Assembly (NCBI GenBank): GCA_031289015.1
Contig: JAITQG010000046.1
Span: 1-64,000 of the forward strand
Length of the DNA: 64,000 nt
Source: Lactobacillaceae bacterium
Lineage (GTDB): Bacteria; Bacillota; Bacilli; Lactobacillales; Lactobacillaceae
Reading direction: 5' to 3'
Below are positions 30,751 to 40,803 of the stretch, one piece after another. Under the pieces are notes generated by a model, which did no database searches, was not told where the DNA came from, and was given only the letters and a program-made list of their open reading frames with translations. The first letter of the stretch is position 1. Every line of letters begins with the position of its first letter. Both the position numbers and the translations under genes were made by a program.

Positions 30751-32346
30751 GTGAATATGCATAAACGAATTAAACAGGGGTTGCTAGTATGTGGTACGTT
30801 AGGATTGATTGCTAGTGTCGGAGGGTTTGCTACACAAATCAATCGGGTTAGTGCTTGTAATGCACCAAATTTGAATCAGTTGCCGGTAAAATATGATCCG
30901 CGGCCATGGTCGATTCCTATTCGGAACCAACATGCGCTAACTGGGCTGGGGCAGAATTTGTGCTGGAGTTACTCGGGAAACGATATGTTGTCATATGCCA
31001 AACAAAAGACATTTGGTATAAAGAGTATTTATTCACCCAATTATACGAATTATGCCACAGCCGTTAATTCAATTTCTGACGATGTACCTGTTTCAACGAA
31101 TAACTTTGAACGTGTTTTAAATGGAGGTGGTCATATAGGTTCTGCTGCCAGTTTAGCTTTATTAGGACATAACCCAATCCTTGAAAAAGACTTTAGAAGC
31201 ACTGATGAAAATGGCGTTGCTACGGCTGAAGTTGCAGAAAATAAAATATCGAAGGCAGATTATGAAGTAGCCACTGCAAAACACGATCAATCATTTTCGG
31301 TAAGTGATATCAACCGAGTTGGGTACGAGACTAATCAAACACAACATCAAAGTCACATTGATGAATTAAAACGGGCAATCTTTCAAACGGGTAGTGTCGG
31401 ATACGCGTTTGACGCACGAACGGTCAAACCAGGTGAAGCAGATGGTGTCGACGGTTACTATTCTATTGAGAATGCGGCATTAAATATTGATTCAGATTTA
31501 TTAAGTAGTGAACTTTATGATAAATTCATCAGTCGTGACGTCGGGATTAATCATGCAACTTTAATTGTTGGTTATGATGACAACTATGCTAAGACTAAAT
31601 TTAATCCAACACATCAACCACGTCATAATGGGGCGTTTCTAGTGCGCAATTCATGGGGCGCAGACTTTGGTGATGGTGGCTATTTCTGGGTTAGTTATGA
31701 AGATTGGTTTATTAAGGAATCGGTTGGTGCAACCTCGGTAAAAATTACAGCACCACAACCTGGGTATGCGCAACCACTTCGAGATACATCAATGCGTAAC
31801 GACCCATTCTATGTGGATTTTCCAAACACAAATTTTGAACCAGACACGGGTATGAATACGAATGGCGATATTGTGTTAAGTGTTCTGTTTCCTGCCAAGG
31901 AACACAATGCAACATTGACGGCAGTGGCCATCGATACTGATTTAGCGAATGTCAATTATGAATTGTATCTGGTGCGTGGTGAAATTGAACAGGCTACTGA
32001 TTTAAGCAATGTGAAAACACAGGGCCAATTAATTAAAAGTGGTTTTGAAGCACAAGCAGGTGTGCACCGTAGGACAATTAAGCATGTCAAAGTCCCAGCA
32101 GGACAATCGTACACATTAGTCTTAATTGAAAAAGCTCGGGACAAGAGTATTAATAATAAGGCTGCACAATTATTTGTCACCGGGGCCGTGTCCGTCGTTC
32201 AGCCCAAAACAGCATTAATGGCTTACATTGATCAGCAAGGGAAATTAACTTGGCTGGATATGTATTATGTCAAGACACGATCAAATGTCCACGGCAGTGT
32301 TATCGACGTTGTGCCATATCTCTTTGCATACAGTGCAGAAAAATAG
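30751..32346 (+). CDS. Secreted papain-like C1 family peptidase (paralog 3)
   Basis: Close paralog of 27456 gene; [47 protein letters not shown] start inferred by alignment with paralog 1. Confidence 0.9.
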   Translation: MNMHKRIKQGLLVCGTLGLIASVGGFATQINRVSACNAPNLNQLPVKYDPRPWSIPIRNQHALTGLGQNLCWSYSGNDMLSYAKQKTFGIKSIYSPNYTNYATAVNSISDDVPVSTNNFERVLNGGGHIGSAASLALLGHNPILEKDFRSTDENGVATAEVAENKISKADYEVATAKHDQSFSVSDINRVGYETNQTQHQSHIDELKRAIFQTGSVGYAFDARTVKPGEADGVDGYYSIENAALNIDSDLLSSELYDKFISRDVGINHATLIVGYDDNYAKTKFNPTHQPRHNGAFLVRNSWGADFGDGGYFWVSYEDWFIKESVGATSVKITAPQPGYAQPLRDTSMRNDPFYVDFPNTNFEPDTGMNTNGDIVLSVLFPAKEHNATLTAVAIDTDLANVNYELYLVRGEIEQATDLSNVKTQGQLIKSGFEAQAGVHRRTIKHVKVPAGQSYTLVLIEKARDKSINNKAAQLFVTGAVSVVQPKTALMAYIDQQGKLTWLDMYYVKTRSNVHGSVIDVVPYLFAYSAEK

Positions 32347-32511
32347 ATGGATATGAAGACTAATGAACCTTTTACGCTTGTACAAATTTCAGAAGAAAAG
32401 ACACATACCCAACCTGGTACGATTGAAGCATCAGAAGAACCAGTCTATAACGAAACACAATTTGCAAAGTTCAGACAAGCAATCAAATTATCTAAATTAT
32501 TATTCAATTAA
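32347..32511 (+). CDS. 54-aa ORF directly abutting the third C1 peptidase (not in supplied ORF track)
   Basis: ATG immediately follows the TAG stop; MDMKTNEPFTLVQISEEKTHTQPGTIEASEEPVYNETQFAKFRQAIKLSKLLFN*; terminator follows. Confidence 0.5.
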   Translation: MDMKTNEPFTLVQISEEKTHTQPGTIEASEEPVYNETQFAKFRQAIKLSKLLFN

Positions 32512-32522
32512 GTAACTAATCA

Positions 32523-32553
32523 ACAAGTCAGCCTTTGTACTGACTTGTTTTTT
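32523..32553 (+). terminator. Terminator after C1 peptidase cluster
   Basis: caagtcagcctttgtactgacttgtttttt. Confidence 0.85.
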
Positions 32554-32672
32554 GATGTGATGAAGTAAAGGACCACGGATTATGTGTGTAAAATCTTCAT
32601 AGCGTCACAAAAGAATGCGCAACAACATTTGTTATCCTGTAATGAATAAATTAGGACGAGGAGAGCTATTAT

Positions 32673-33344
32673 ATGAGTGTTGAATTGGAATATATCGCGC
32701 GAATTATCGTGGCTGGGATATGCGGGTTTGTATTGGGCTATGAACGCAAAGGGCGCTTAAAGAATGCTGGTGTCCGCACGCACATGATTGTGGCGATGGG
32801 GGCTGCGTTAATCTTAATTGTGTCAAAGTATGGATTTAATGATATTTTGGGTGTTGCAGGGGTGAGTTTAAATCCCGCCCAAATTGCGGGGCAAATCGTT
32901 AGTGGGATCGGTTTTTTGGGCGCCGGGGTAATCTTTGCACGGAATGGGGTTGTTAATGGGTTGACCACGGCGGCTGGAGTTTGGGCTGTTGCTGGGGTGG
33001 GCATGGCGATTGGCTCGGGGATGTATATTATCGGAGTGGCAACGACAATCATAATTTTGATTGTACAAAGCTTCTTGCATGCCAGTGAAAAATGGATGCA
33101 TCTCCCGTCTGAAGCAACATTTGTCTTCAAGTTAAAACCAGCTGATGATGTAATATCAACAGTGATGCAGGCAATTGAGCAGTTAAATATCGAAACGGTG
33201 GGATTTGAGTCTAGTAAACAAAAGGCGCATATTGATTTGCAGGTTGCGGTTAAGATTAAAAACAATCAACATATTACCGATCTATTGATTGCGCTTGAAA
33301 AAGAACCGGTCGTTCAAGCAATTTCGTGTGCGGGTCCACATTAA
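32673..33344 (+). CDS. MgtC/SapB family membrane protein
   Basis: LGYERKGRLKNAGVRTHMIVAMGAALI...GFLGAGVIFARNGVVNGLTTAAGVWAVAGVGMAIGSGMY. Confidence 0.93.
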   Translation: MSVELEYIARIIVAGICGFVLGYERKGRLKNAGVRTHMIVAMGAALILIVSKYGFNDILGVAGVSLNPAQIAGQIVSGIGFLGAGVIFARNGVVNGLTTAAGVWAVAGVGMAIGSGMYIIGVATTIIILIVQSFLHASEKWMHLPSEATFVFKLKPADDVISTVMQAIEQLNIETVGFESSKQKAHIDLQVAVKIKNNQHITDLLIALEKEPVVQAISCAGPH

Positions 33345-33353
33345 GTTAAACGT

Positions 33354-33385
33354 AAAACGTCATTCAATTACGAATGGCGTTTTTT
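33354..33385 (+). terminator. Terminator after mgtC-like gene
   Basis: aaaacgtcattcaattacgaatggcgtttttt. Confidence 0.75.
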
Positions 33386-33493
33386 AGTATGAAAAATGCG
33401 CGGAAGTATGAAAAATGTTTGTTAGTATGAAAAATTCGTGTTAGTATGAAAGAAACGAGTTAGTATGAAAAATTTAGCCTAGTATGAAAGGGA
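33386..33493. repeat. Six direct repeats of AGTATGAAA(AAT) at exact 19-bp period
   Basis: AGTATGAAA at 33386, 33405, 33424, 33443, 33462, 33481. Confidence 0.97.
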
Positions 33494-33498
33494 TTGTG

Positions 33499-34608
33499 AT
33501 GAAACAAGAAATGACGAATCCGTTTTCCGCTTCTTTTGGATTAATTCCCACCAAGACAGTTGGGCGCGAAAATATTGTGAGTGGCGTTGCGGCTGTGATG
33601 GGCGACTATGGTAGTGATTGGCGGACTACATTAATCACCGGTGTGCGCGGGTCTGGTAAAACGACATTGTTAATGAAAATCAAAGAGAGTCTAGATGCTA
33701 AAGGGATATTAACGATAAAGACCACAGCTAGCGAGGAAAACATGCTTGGAGATATGACTTTGAGCCTCCAACGTGCAATCACGGCTAGTAATTTAGAAAT
33801 TAAGAATACAACGCTCAACCTGGGTGCGTTGAAAGTTGAAATCGGCGCCAAAGGCTTTGATGATTCGTTCAAGAGTCGGATGACTGACTTGTTTGATAAT
33901 GTGCATGGCAAAGACAACTTGATCGCATTTATCGTTGATGAAGTTAATAATTCGCAAGCCTTACGCCGCTTTGCCACGGCTTATCAAGAGTGGACGCTTG
34001 AGGGCTACAAAATTATGTTCATCGGGGCAGGCTTGCCATGGCACGTTGAGTCGTTAATTACTGGCAAAACTACATCATTTTTACAACGTGCACACAAAGA
34101 ACTCTTGTTGCCCATTGAAGTGAGTGAATTAAAAAATGATTTCGTGGCCATGTTTTCAACGACTGGTAAAAGTATCCCATTAGAAATCGCTGAAGAAGCA
34201 GCGGTGATTTCTAAAGGTTATCCGTATGTATTTCAATTGCTGGGTTCACGCATGTGGGACTTGACCCTTGCTGGTAGTGTTGTAAGTGAGTCAGACTTAA
34301 ATCTAGCTGTGGCGTATGCAAAAGATATGATGTACAAAAATGTCTATGCGTTGTTGATTTCTGAATTAACAAAATTTGAACAAATCTTTTTGATCGCGAT
34401 GAGTGAGGATGCTGATGTCTCGTTGATGAGCCAAATTCGCTTAAGGACAGAAAAAGAAACTAGCTATCTTGCTAAATATCGGCAACGGTTAATTGAACAG
34501 GGACTCATTACTGGCCTTGAACGGGGAAAAGTTAAATTCACTCTGCCATTCTTGCGTGAGTACCTACAAAATCACTTCGTTGAAGCTAGTTTTGACGATT
34601 GGGAATAA
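33499..34608 (+). CDS. Standalone Orc1/Cdc6-like P-loop ATPase (paralog of 16856-17956)
   Basis: NPFSASFGLIPTKTVGRENIV...TGVRGSGKTTLLMKI; FIVDEVNNSQALRRF; C-terminal KVKFTLPFLREYLQNHFVEASFDDWE; tracked start 33484 lies in the sixth repeat. Confidence 0.85.
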   Translation: MKQEMTNPFSASFGLIPTKTVGRENIVSGVAAVMGDYGSDWRTTLITGVRGSGKTTLLMKIKESLDAKGILTIKTTASEENMLGDMTLSLQRAITASNLEIKNTTLNLGALKVEIGAKGFDDSFKSRMTDLFDNVHGKDNLIAFIVDEVNNSQALRRFATAYQEWTLEGYKIMFIGAGLPWHVESLITGKTTSFLQRAHKELLLPIEVSELKNDFVAMFSTTGKSIPLEIAEEAAVISKGYPYVFQLLGSRMWDLTLAGSVVSESDLNLAVAYAKDMMYKNVYALLISELTKFEQIFLIAMSEDADVSLMSQIRLRTEKETSYLAKYRQRLIEQGLITGLERGKVKFTLPFLREYLQNHFVEASFDDWE

Positions 34609-34612
34609 TGAC

Positions 34613-34647
34613 GAAAACCTTCTTCCATTGGTGAAGAAGGTTTTTTA
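34613..34647 (+). terminator. Terminator after Orc1/Cdc6-like ATPase
   Basis: aaaaccttcttccattggtgaagaaggtttttt. Confidence 0.9.
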
Positions 34648-34782
34648 ATTCATCGACTTACTATTTACAAGTGCCTTTGATATGTAAATGAGAAATTAAA
34701 TAGAGAAATATAGAGTAAAATGAGAAAGTAGCGTAAAATGAATAGAATAGACTGATAAGCAAAAAATAAGGTGGATAGCAGT

Positions 34783-37700
34783 ATGAAAAAAGCAACCATG
34801 TGGGAGCCATCATTTGAGTCAGCGGCCTGTGGAATGGGCTTTGTGGCACAAATCGATGGCGATAAAAGTCATACCTTAGTGGACTATGCCTTGACGATGC
34901 TCAAGCGCATGAATCATCGTGGTGGAACTGGAGCGGAACCAGACACTGGCGACGGCGCGGGCGTTTTGATGACCTTGCCGGATAAATTTTTCCGCAATCG
35001 AGCAGCGGAGGCAAACGTTACCTTGCCGGTGGAGGGTGATTATGCCGTTGGGATGTTCTTCTTGCCCAATGATTCCGTCAAAAAAGCTGACTTGCAAACA
35101 AGTTTGCTAACTGAAATAAGTAACCGTGGCTACAATATTTTGTGGACACGAGATGTGCCGTTTAATTTTGAACAATGTGGGCCTGGTGCGCAAAAAGTGA
35201 TGCCAAGTATTGTGCAAGTCTTTGTGGAACGTCCAGCTGAAATTGCGGCTGGCCGGCCATTTGAGGATAGTCTCTTTAAATTACGGCGCAAATTGGAAAA
35301 GACATATTCAGCGGATGAATGTTTTGTCTGTACTTTATCAGCCAAGACGATTGTGTATAAGGGGATGCTCCATGCTTATCAAGTCGGGCTGTTTTATTCT
35401 GATTTGACTGAGCCTGACATGGAAGCTTCAATTTGCTTGGTGCATTCGCGTTTTTCAACGAATACTTTCCCAAGCTGGGATCGAGCGCAACCTTTCCGCT
35501 TTTTGGCGCACAACGGTGAAATTAACACGTTACGCGGGGCTGAAAACTGGATGCAAAGTAATCAAATCGAGATGTACAACGAGGACAATTCGGACTCGGC
35601 CAAGCTAGAAAATTGTATGGAAAACCTCTATCGCAATGGCCGTGAAATTCCACAAGCCTTAATGATGATGATTCCAGAGGCTTGGGGGCAAGAATCCCAA
35701 CTCGACGAAGATGCCAAGGCGTTTTATGAATATGCAACGAGCTTTGTGGCCCCATGGGACGGGCCGGCTGGGTTGGTCTTTACCGATGGCGATTTCGTCG
35801 GAGCGGCCCTTGATCGTAACGGCTTGCGGCCATCGCGGTTTAGTCGGACCAAAGATAATTTCATCGTTGTGTCATCAGAATCTGGCGTGGTTGATTTTGA
35901 ACCAAGTGAAGTTGTTGAAAAGGGTGTGCTAGGCCCTGGTAACTTCATTATCGTGGACACCACGAAGGGGACATTTACTAAAAACGCCGCCGTCAAGCAA
36001 AAATACACGACCCAATATCCATATAAGCAGTGGCTAAAGGATGCATTAGTTTCCATTGATGAGCTGCCAACTGCTACTAATAAAGTGCAAACCTTAACTG
36101 CCAAAGATCGTAAGCAAATGTGGAAGGCTTTTGGCTATACGGATGAAATTATTCGCTCATTGATTTTGCCAATGGCTGAATTAGGTGAAGAACCTATTAT
36201 TTCAATGGGCTTTGATGCACCGTTAGCCATTTTGTCTGACAAGCCACAAAGTTTATTTACGTACTTCAAACAACAATTTGCCCAAGTTACGAATCCGCCG
36301 ATTGACGCAATTCGAGAAAAATTGGTGATTGGGACTGAAGCCTATTTGGGTCGCGATGGGGATTATCGTATCGAAGGGCCAGAGAATTGTTGCAAGATCA
36401 AACTGAATTCACCAATTTTAACCACGGCAGACTTTGAAAAGATTGTCCGGTTGGATGTTGAAAATCATCAAACGGCCGTGGTATCAACGCAATATGCGCT
36501 GGAACCAGATGTGCCACATCGCCTACAACTAGCGCTGGAAAGCTTCTTTAAGACCGTTGAAGGGTTGGTTGACGCTGGGCATGACATTATTATTTTGAGT
36601 GATCGTGAAGAAGTGCCAACACCAGCTAAAATGCCATTCCCAATCTTGTTGGCCGTGAGTGGTTTGCATGATTACATGGTTCAAAAGGGCAAGGGCAATG
36701 CTTTTTCAGTAGTTGTTGATTCAGCTGAAATTGCTGAAGTTAACCATTATGCGACAATTTTGAGTTTCGGGGCGAGTGCGATTCATCCGTATGGCGCTTA
36801 TGAAACATTGCGCGAATTTGATTTGCCAAGTACGGCGACGCAAACCTATCGCAAGGCCTGTGAAAAGGGTGTTATCAAGGTCATGAGTAAGATGGGGATT
36901 TCAACGATTGCAGGCTACAATGGGGCGCAATTGTTTGAAGCAGTCGGGCTCGCTGATGAATTGGTCGACCAATACTTCCATGGGACCACTTCACGGATTG
37001 GCGGGTTGACCCTCCAACAGCTTGAACAAGAATATCTCACGCGCCATGAAGCAGCGTTTGGACCACGGGCCAATGATTTGTTGGCGAGCGGCGGTTCGTT
37101 CCAATTCAAGGCCGAGGGTGAACATCATTTGTATGACCCAACGACGATTTATCAATTCCAATTGGCGATTCGGGCTGGTGATTATGCGGCGTATAAGCAA
37201 TATGCTGATAAGTTGAATCACGATGCTTTGGAAACACCAAGTAGTTTGCGCCACATGTGGGAGTTCAAAAACGAACGCCAACCGGTTGATTTATCTGAAG
37301 TTGAACCGGTTTCAGCGATTGTGAAACGCTTTAAAGTGGGGGCAATGAGTTTTGGTTCGCTCTCAGCCGAAGCGCATGAATGTATTGCGGCGGGGATGAA
37401 TGCCATTGGTGCTAAGTCAAATTCGGGTGAAGGTGGTGAACATCAAGATCGATTCCACGTCAAACCCGATGGCACCAATTTGAATTCGAAAATCAAACAA
37501 GTTTCTTCTGGTCGATTTGGGGTTAATGCTGCCTATTTGATGAGTGCCGAAGAGATTCAAATCAAGATGGCGCAAGGCGCTAAGCCGGGTGAAGGTGGCC
37601 AGTTGCCAGGGAAGAAAGTCTTCCCATGGGTGGCTGAGGTCCGCGGTTCAACGCCGGGTGTGCGGTTGATTTCACCGCCACCCCATCACGACATCTACTC

Positions 37701-39282
37701 GATTGAAGATTTGGCGCAGTTGATTTATGACCTTAAAGCGATCAATCCGTACGCTAAAATTAACGTTAAATTGGCGAGTTCGACTGGGGTTGGGACGATC
37801 GCGACCGGCTGTGTCAAAGCCGGGGCTGATATCGTTGTGATTTCTGGCTATGACGGTGGTACTGGTGCAAGTCCGAAAAATTCGGTACGTGACGCTGGTT
37901 TGCCTTGGGAAATGGGCTTGGCTGAAGCACATCAAACCTTATCAATGAACAATTTGCGCCAACGCATGACACTAGAAACTGACGGTAAGTTAATGACGGG
38001 CCGCGATATTGCGATTGCTGCTTTGTTAGGCGCTGAAGAATATTCGTTTGCTTCATTGGCTTTGGTCGCGGTTGGGTGTGTGATGATGCGCGTATGTAGT
38101 TTGAATACGTGTCCGGTGGGTGTGGCGACGCAAGATCCAAAGTTGCGCGCACACTTTGCTGGTAAGCCAGAACATGTTGCGAATGCAATGCGCTTTTTGG
38201 CCAATGATTTACGTGAAATCATGGCGGCCAATGGCTTCCGCACCATTGATGAAATGATTGGGCATGTGGAAGTTTTGAAACCACGCTTTATTGCTAAGGG
38301 CAAGGCGAAATCTTTGGACTTTTCACGGATTTTGAGCACGACCTTCCCAATTGAACGCAAGGTGGTTGATCCATTTATTGCACAACGGCAATGGCCTGAA
38401 CTGGATGCGATGGCTAAAGCTGCAATTGATGCTAACAACCCATTGCATATCACAGCGTCAATTAACAACGTGGACCGGACTGTCGGAGCCCGCATGGGTG
38501 GCTGGATTGCTGAACGTTATGGCAATGCTGGTGTCGCCACGGGGTTGATGAATTACACGTACACCGGAATTGCTGGGCAGAGTTTTGCTTCGTTTGCGAC
38601 TAAGGGGATGACCTTGAAGTTGATCGGTGAAGCCAATGACTACGTGGCTAAGAGTTTGTCTGGGGCGCGCTTAATTGTTGTACCACCAACAGATGCCGGT
38701 TATGACGTGGCTAATAGTCCGATTGTCGGTAACGTGGCTTGTTTTGGTGCGAATGCCGGTGAAGTTTACTTGCAAGGCCGCGCTGGCGAACGATTCTGTG
38801 TTCGTAACTCTGGGGCGACAGTGGTTGTCGAAGGGGTTGGTGATCACGGTTGTGAATACATGACTGGTGGCGTTGCTGTAATCTTGGGCACGACTGGGCG
38901 CAACTTTGGGGCTGGCATGAGTGGTGGTGTGGCTTATGTCTATGACGTCAATGGTGATTTTGCTGATAAATGTAATCTAGAAATGGTTGATTTGTACCCA
39001 ATCGGGGCTACGACTGGTGATGAAGTGTTACGTGAATTAATCGAAAATCACGTGGAGTACACTGATTCAGTAATTGCCCGGCAACTTTTGGCTGATTGGC
39101 CACAAGCGGTAACTAAGTTTGTCAAAGTCTATCCGACTGATTTACATGCGATGAATGATATCGCAGCTGATCTCAGTGCGGCTGGCGTGGCAAATGCACA
39201 ACTTGAACAATTGAGCTTTGAAGTGGCCACGACTGATTTGACCATTGAAGCCGCAATTGCAACTGCGAAGGGAGGCAAGTAA
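34783..39282 (+). CDS. gltB: Glutamate synthase large subunit
   Basis: N-terminal SAACGMGFVAQIDG amidotransferase; GEGGEHQDRF, SGYDGGTGASPKNS, CSLNTCPVGVATQDP. Confidence 0.97.
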   Translation: MKKATMWEPSFESAACGMGFVAQIDGDKSHTLVDYALTMLKRMNHRGGTGAEPDTGDGAGVLMTLPDKFFRNRAAEANVTLPVEGDYAVGMFFLPNDSVKKADLQTSLLTEISNRGYNILWTRDVPFNFEQCGPGAQKVMPSIVQVFVERPAEIAAGRPFEDSLFKLRRKLEKTYSADECFVCTLSAKTIVYKGMLHAYQVGLFYSDLTEPDMEASICLVHSRFSTNTFPSWDRAQPFRFLAHNGEINTLRGAENWMQSNQIEMYNEDNSDSAKLENCMENLYRNGREIPQALMMMIPEAWGQESQLDEDAKAFYEYATSFVAPWDGPAGLVFTDGDFVGAALDRNGLRPSRFSRTKDNFIVVSSESGVVDFEPSEVVEKGVLGPGNFIIVDTTKGTFTKNAAVKQKYTTQYPYKQWLKDALVSIDELPTATNKVQTLTAKDRKQMWKAFGYTDEIIRSLILPMAELGEEPIISMGFDAPLAILSDKPQSLFTYFKQQFAQVTNPPIDAIREKLVIGTEAYLGRDGDYRIEGPENCCKIKLNSPILTTADFEKIVRLDVENHQTAVVSTQYALEPDVPHRLQLALESFFKTVEGLVDAGHDIIILSDREEVPTPAKMPFPILLAVSGLHDYMVQKGKGNAFSVVVDSAEIAEVNHYATILSFGASAIHPYGAYETLREFDLPSTATQTYRKACEKGVIKVMSKMGISTIAGYNGAQLFEAVGLADELVDQYFHGTTSRIGGLTLQQLEQEYLTRHEAAFGPRANDLLASGGSFQFKAEGEHHLYDPTTIYQFQLAIRAGDYAAYKQYADKLNHDALETPSSLRHMWEFKNERQPVDLSEVEPVSAIVKRFKVGAMSFGSLSAEAHECIAAGMNAIGAKSNSGEGGEHQDRFHVKPDGTNLNSKIKQVSSGRFGVNAAYLMSAEEIQIKMAQGAKPGEGGQLPGKKVFPWVAEVRGSTPGVRLISPPPHHDIYSIEDLAQLIYDLKAINPYAKINVKLASSTGVGTIATGCVKAGADIVVISGYDGGTGASPKNSVRDAGLPWEMGLAEAHQTLSMNNLRQRMTLETDGKLMTGRDIAIAALLGAEEYSFASLALVAVGCVMMRVCSLNTCPVGVATQDPKLRAHFAGKPEHVANAMRFLANDLREIMAANGFRTIDEMIGHVEVLKPRFIAKGKAKSLDFSRILSTTFPIERKVVDPFIAQRQWPELDAMAKAAIDANNPLHITASINNVDRTVGARMGGWIAERYGNAGVATGLMNYTYTGIAGQSFASFATKGMTLKLIGEANDYVAKSLSGARLIVVPPTDAGYDVANSPIVGNVACFGANAGEVYLQGRAGERFCVRNSGATVVVEGVGDHGCEYMTGGVAVILGTTGRNFGAGMSGGVAYVYDVNGDFADKCNLEMVDLYPIGATTGDEVLRELIENHVEYTDSVIARQLLADWPQAVTKFVKVYPTDLHAMNDIAADLSAAGVANAQLEQLSFEVATTDLTIEAAIATAKGGK

Positions 39283-39283
39283 G

Positions 39284-40714
39284 ATGGCAGATCCATTTGG
39301 TTTTTTGAAATATCCACGGGTTAACAATCCATATCGTGACCCAAGTGAACGCGTGTTGGACTGGGCTGAATTACAAGTCCCCCTCGCACAAAAAGAACGG
39401 CAAGAACAAGCCGCACGCTGTATGAATTGTGGGATTCCATTTTGTCATACGGGCACCTTTTACGGTGGTAAACGCGCTGTTTCAGGCTGCCCCAATGACA
39501 ACTTGATTCCTGAGTGGAATGATTTGGTGTATCGCGGTGAATTTAAATTAGCCTTTGAACGCTTGGTAGCGACCAATCCCTTGCCTGAAATGACGGGGCG
39601 GGTTTGTCCGGCACCATGTGAGCAAAGTTGTACTGAAGCGCTCAACGGCAGTGGGGTGACTATCCACGATAATGAACGTTTTATCATCGACGTGGCCTTT
39701 GTGAATGATTGGGTAACTGAAACTGGTCTCCCCGATCAGCGGACTGATTTTACCGTGGCGATCGTTGGTAGCGGACCAGCTGGATTGTCAGCGGCATGGC
39801 GGCTCAACCAATTGGGCCACAATGTTACGGTCTATGAAAAGGCTGACCGCTTTGGTGGCTTGTTGATGTATGGTATTCCCAATATGAAGTTGGACAAGGA
39901 TGTTGTCGAACGCCGGATTGCGGTGATGCAAAAGGTGGGAATTAAATTCGTTGCTAATTGTGAAGTCGGTGTTGACGTGACGGCGGCTGAGCTTGAAGCC
40001 CAATTTGATAAAGTCATTTTGACGATTGGCGCAGGTGTGCCACGTGATTTGTTGGTGCCGGGTCGTGAATTGGCGAATATCGAATTTGCGGTTGATTTCT
40101 TGACTGACGTGACAAAAAACGTGCTTAAAAACGGCAAAGAAACGGTTGAGCCTACCTTGGCTGGTCAACATGTCGTGGTGATTGGTGGTGGTGACACGGG
40201 TAATGATTGTTTGGGATCTGCAGTGCGCCTTGGGGCAGCTAAGGTCACGCAATTAGAAATCACGCCGCAAATGCCAATTGAACGGGCGGCTGATAATCAA
40301 TGGCCGGAATATCCGATGACGACGAGTCTAGGGTATGGCCAAGTTGAAGCGTTGCTAAATCAACCTGAAGTGACTCAATATTCGATTTCAACGACCGCCT
40401 TTACAGGTACAAATGGCCAAGTGACGGAGTTAGAAACGACACAAGTGGATGCCAAGTTCCAACCGATTGCAGGTACCAAACAGACGTTGCAAGCTGATTT
40501 AGTTTTGTTGGCCATGGGCTTCACAGGTGCTGAGTCAGCGGTGTTGGAAGCTTTTGACGTAACTAAAATTAATGATGAATATGCTACTAACCACGAAGAT
40601 GTCTTTGTGGCTGGGGATGCTAAGCGCGGACCTAGTTTGGTAATCTGGGCGATTCGTGAAGGTCGCAAAGTCGCTGAAGTCATTGATGAAGCATTGCGGG
40701 TCACGGCTGATTAA
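39284..40714 (+). CDS. gltD: Glutamate synthase small subunit
   Basis: ARCMNCGIPFCHTG...GCPNDNLIPEWNDLVYRG; VAIVGSGPAGLSAAWRLNQLGHNVTVYEK. Confidence 0.96.
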   Translation: MADPFGFLKYPRVNNPYRDPSERVLDWAELQVPLAQKERQEQAARCMNCGIPFCHTGTFYGGKRAVSGCPNDNLIPEWNDLVYRGEFKLAFERLVATNPLPEMTGRVCPAPCEQSCTEALNGSGVTIHDNERFIIDVAFVNDWVTETGLPDQRTDFTVAIVGSGPAGLSAAWRLNQLGHNVTVYEKADRFGGLLMYGIPNMKLDKDVVERRIAVMQKVGIKFVANCEVGVDVTAAELEAQFDKVILTIGAGVPRDLLVPGRELANIEFAVDFLTDVTKNVLKNGKETVEPTLAGQHVVVIGGGDTGNDCLGSAVRLGAAKVTQLEITPQMPIERAADNQWPEYPMTTSLGYGQVEALLNQPEVTQYSISTTAFTGTNGQVTELETTQVDAKFQPIAGTKQTLQADLVLLAMGFTGAESAVLEAFDVTKINDEYATNHEDVFVAGDAKRGPSLVIWAIREGRKVAEVIDEALRVTAD

Positions 40715-40803
40715 ATTGTGCTGACAGGCTCCCTTTTTAGACGCTGCTGGCCTGACTTGGTGCTATCCTTATTTGTAATCAAGAGAGTAAAGAGGATAAA
40801 ACC

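Noticed and set aside
33386-33493. Possible CRISPR array (regular repeats)
   Set aside because: Unit is only 19 bp with ~7-nt variable parts, no 20-40-nt spacers and no cas genes; iteron/operator-type repeat.
34684-34745. GTAAA(A)TGA repeats upstream of gltB (34684, 34715, 34733)
   Set aside because: Spacing is irregular (31 and 18 bp) in A-rich DNA; not clearly above background.
35210-38863. Many 60-190 aa ORFs antisense or out of frame inside gltB
   Set aside because: Shadow ORFs of a strongly conserved coding frame; no independent RBS or recognisable product.
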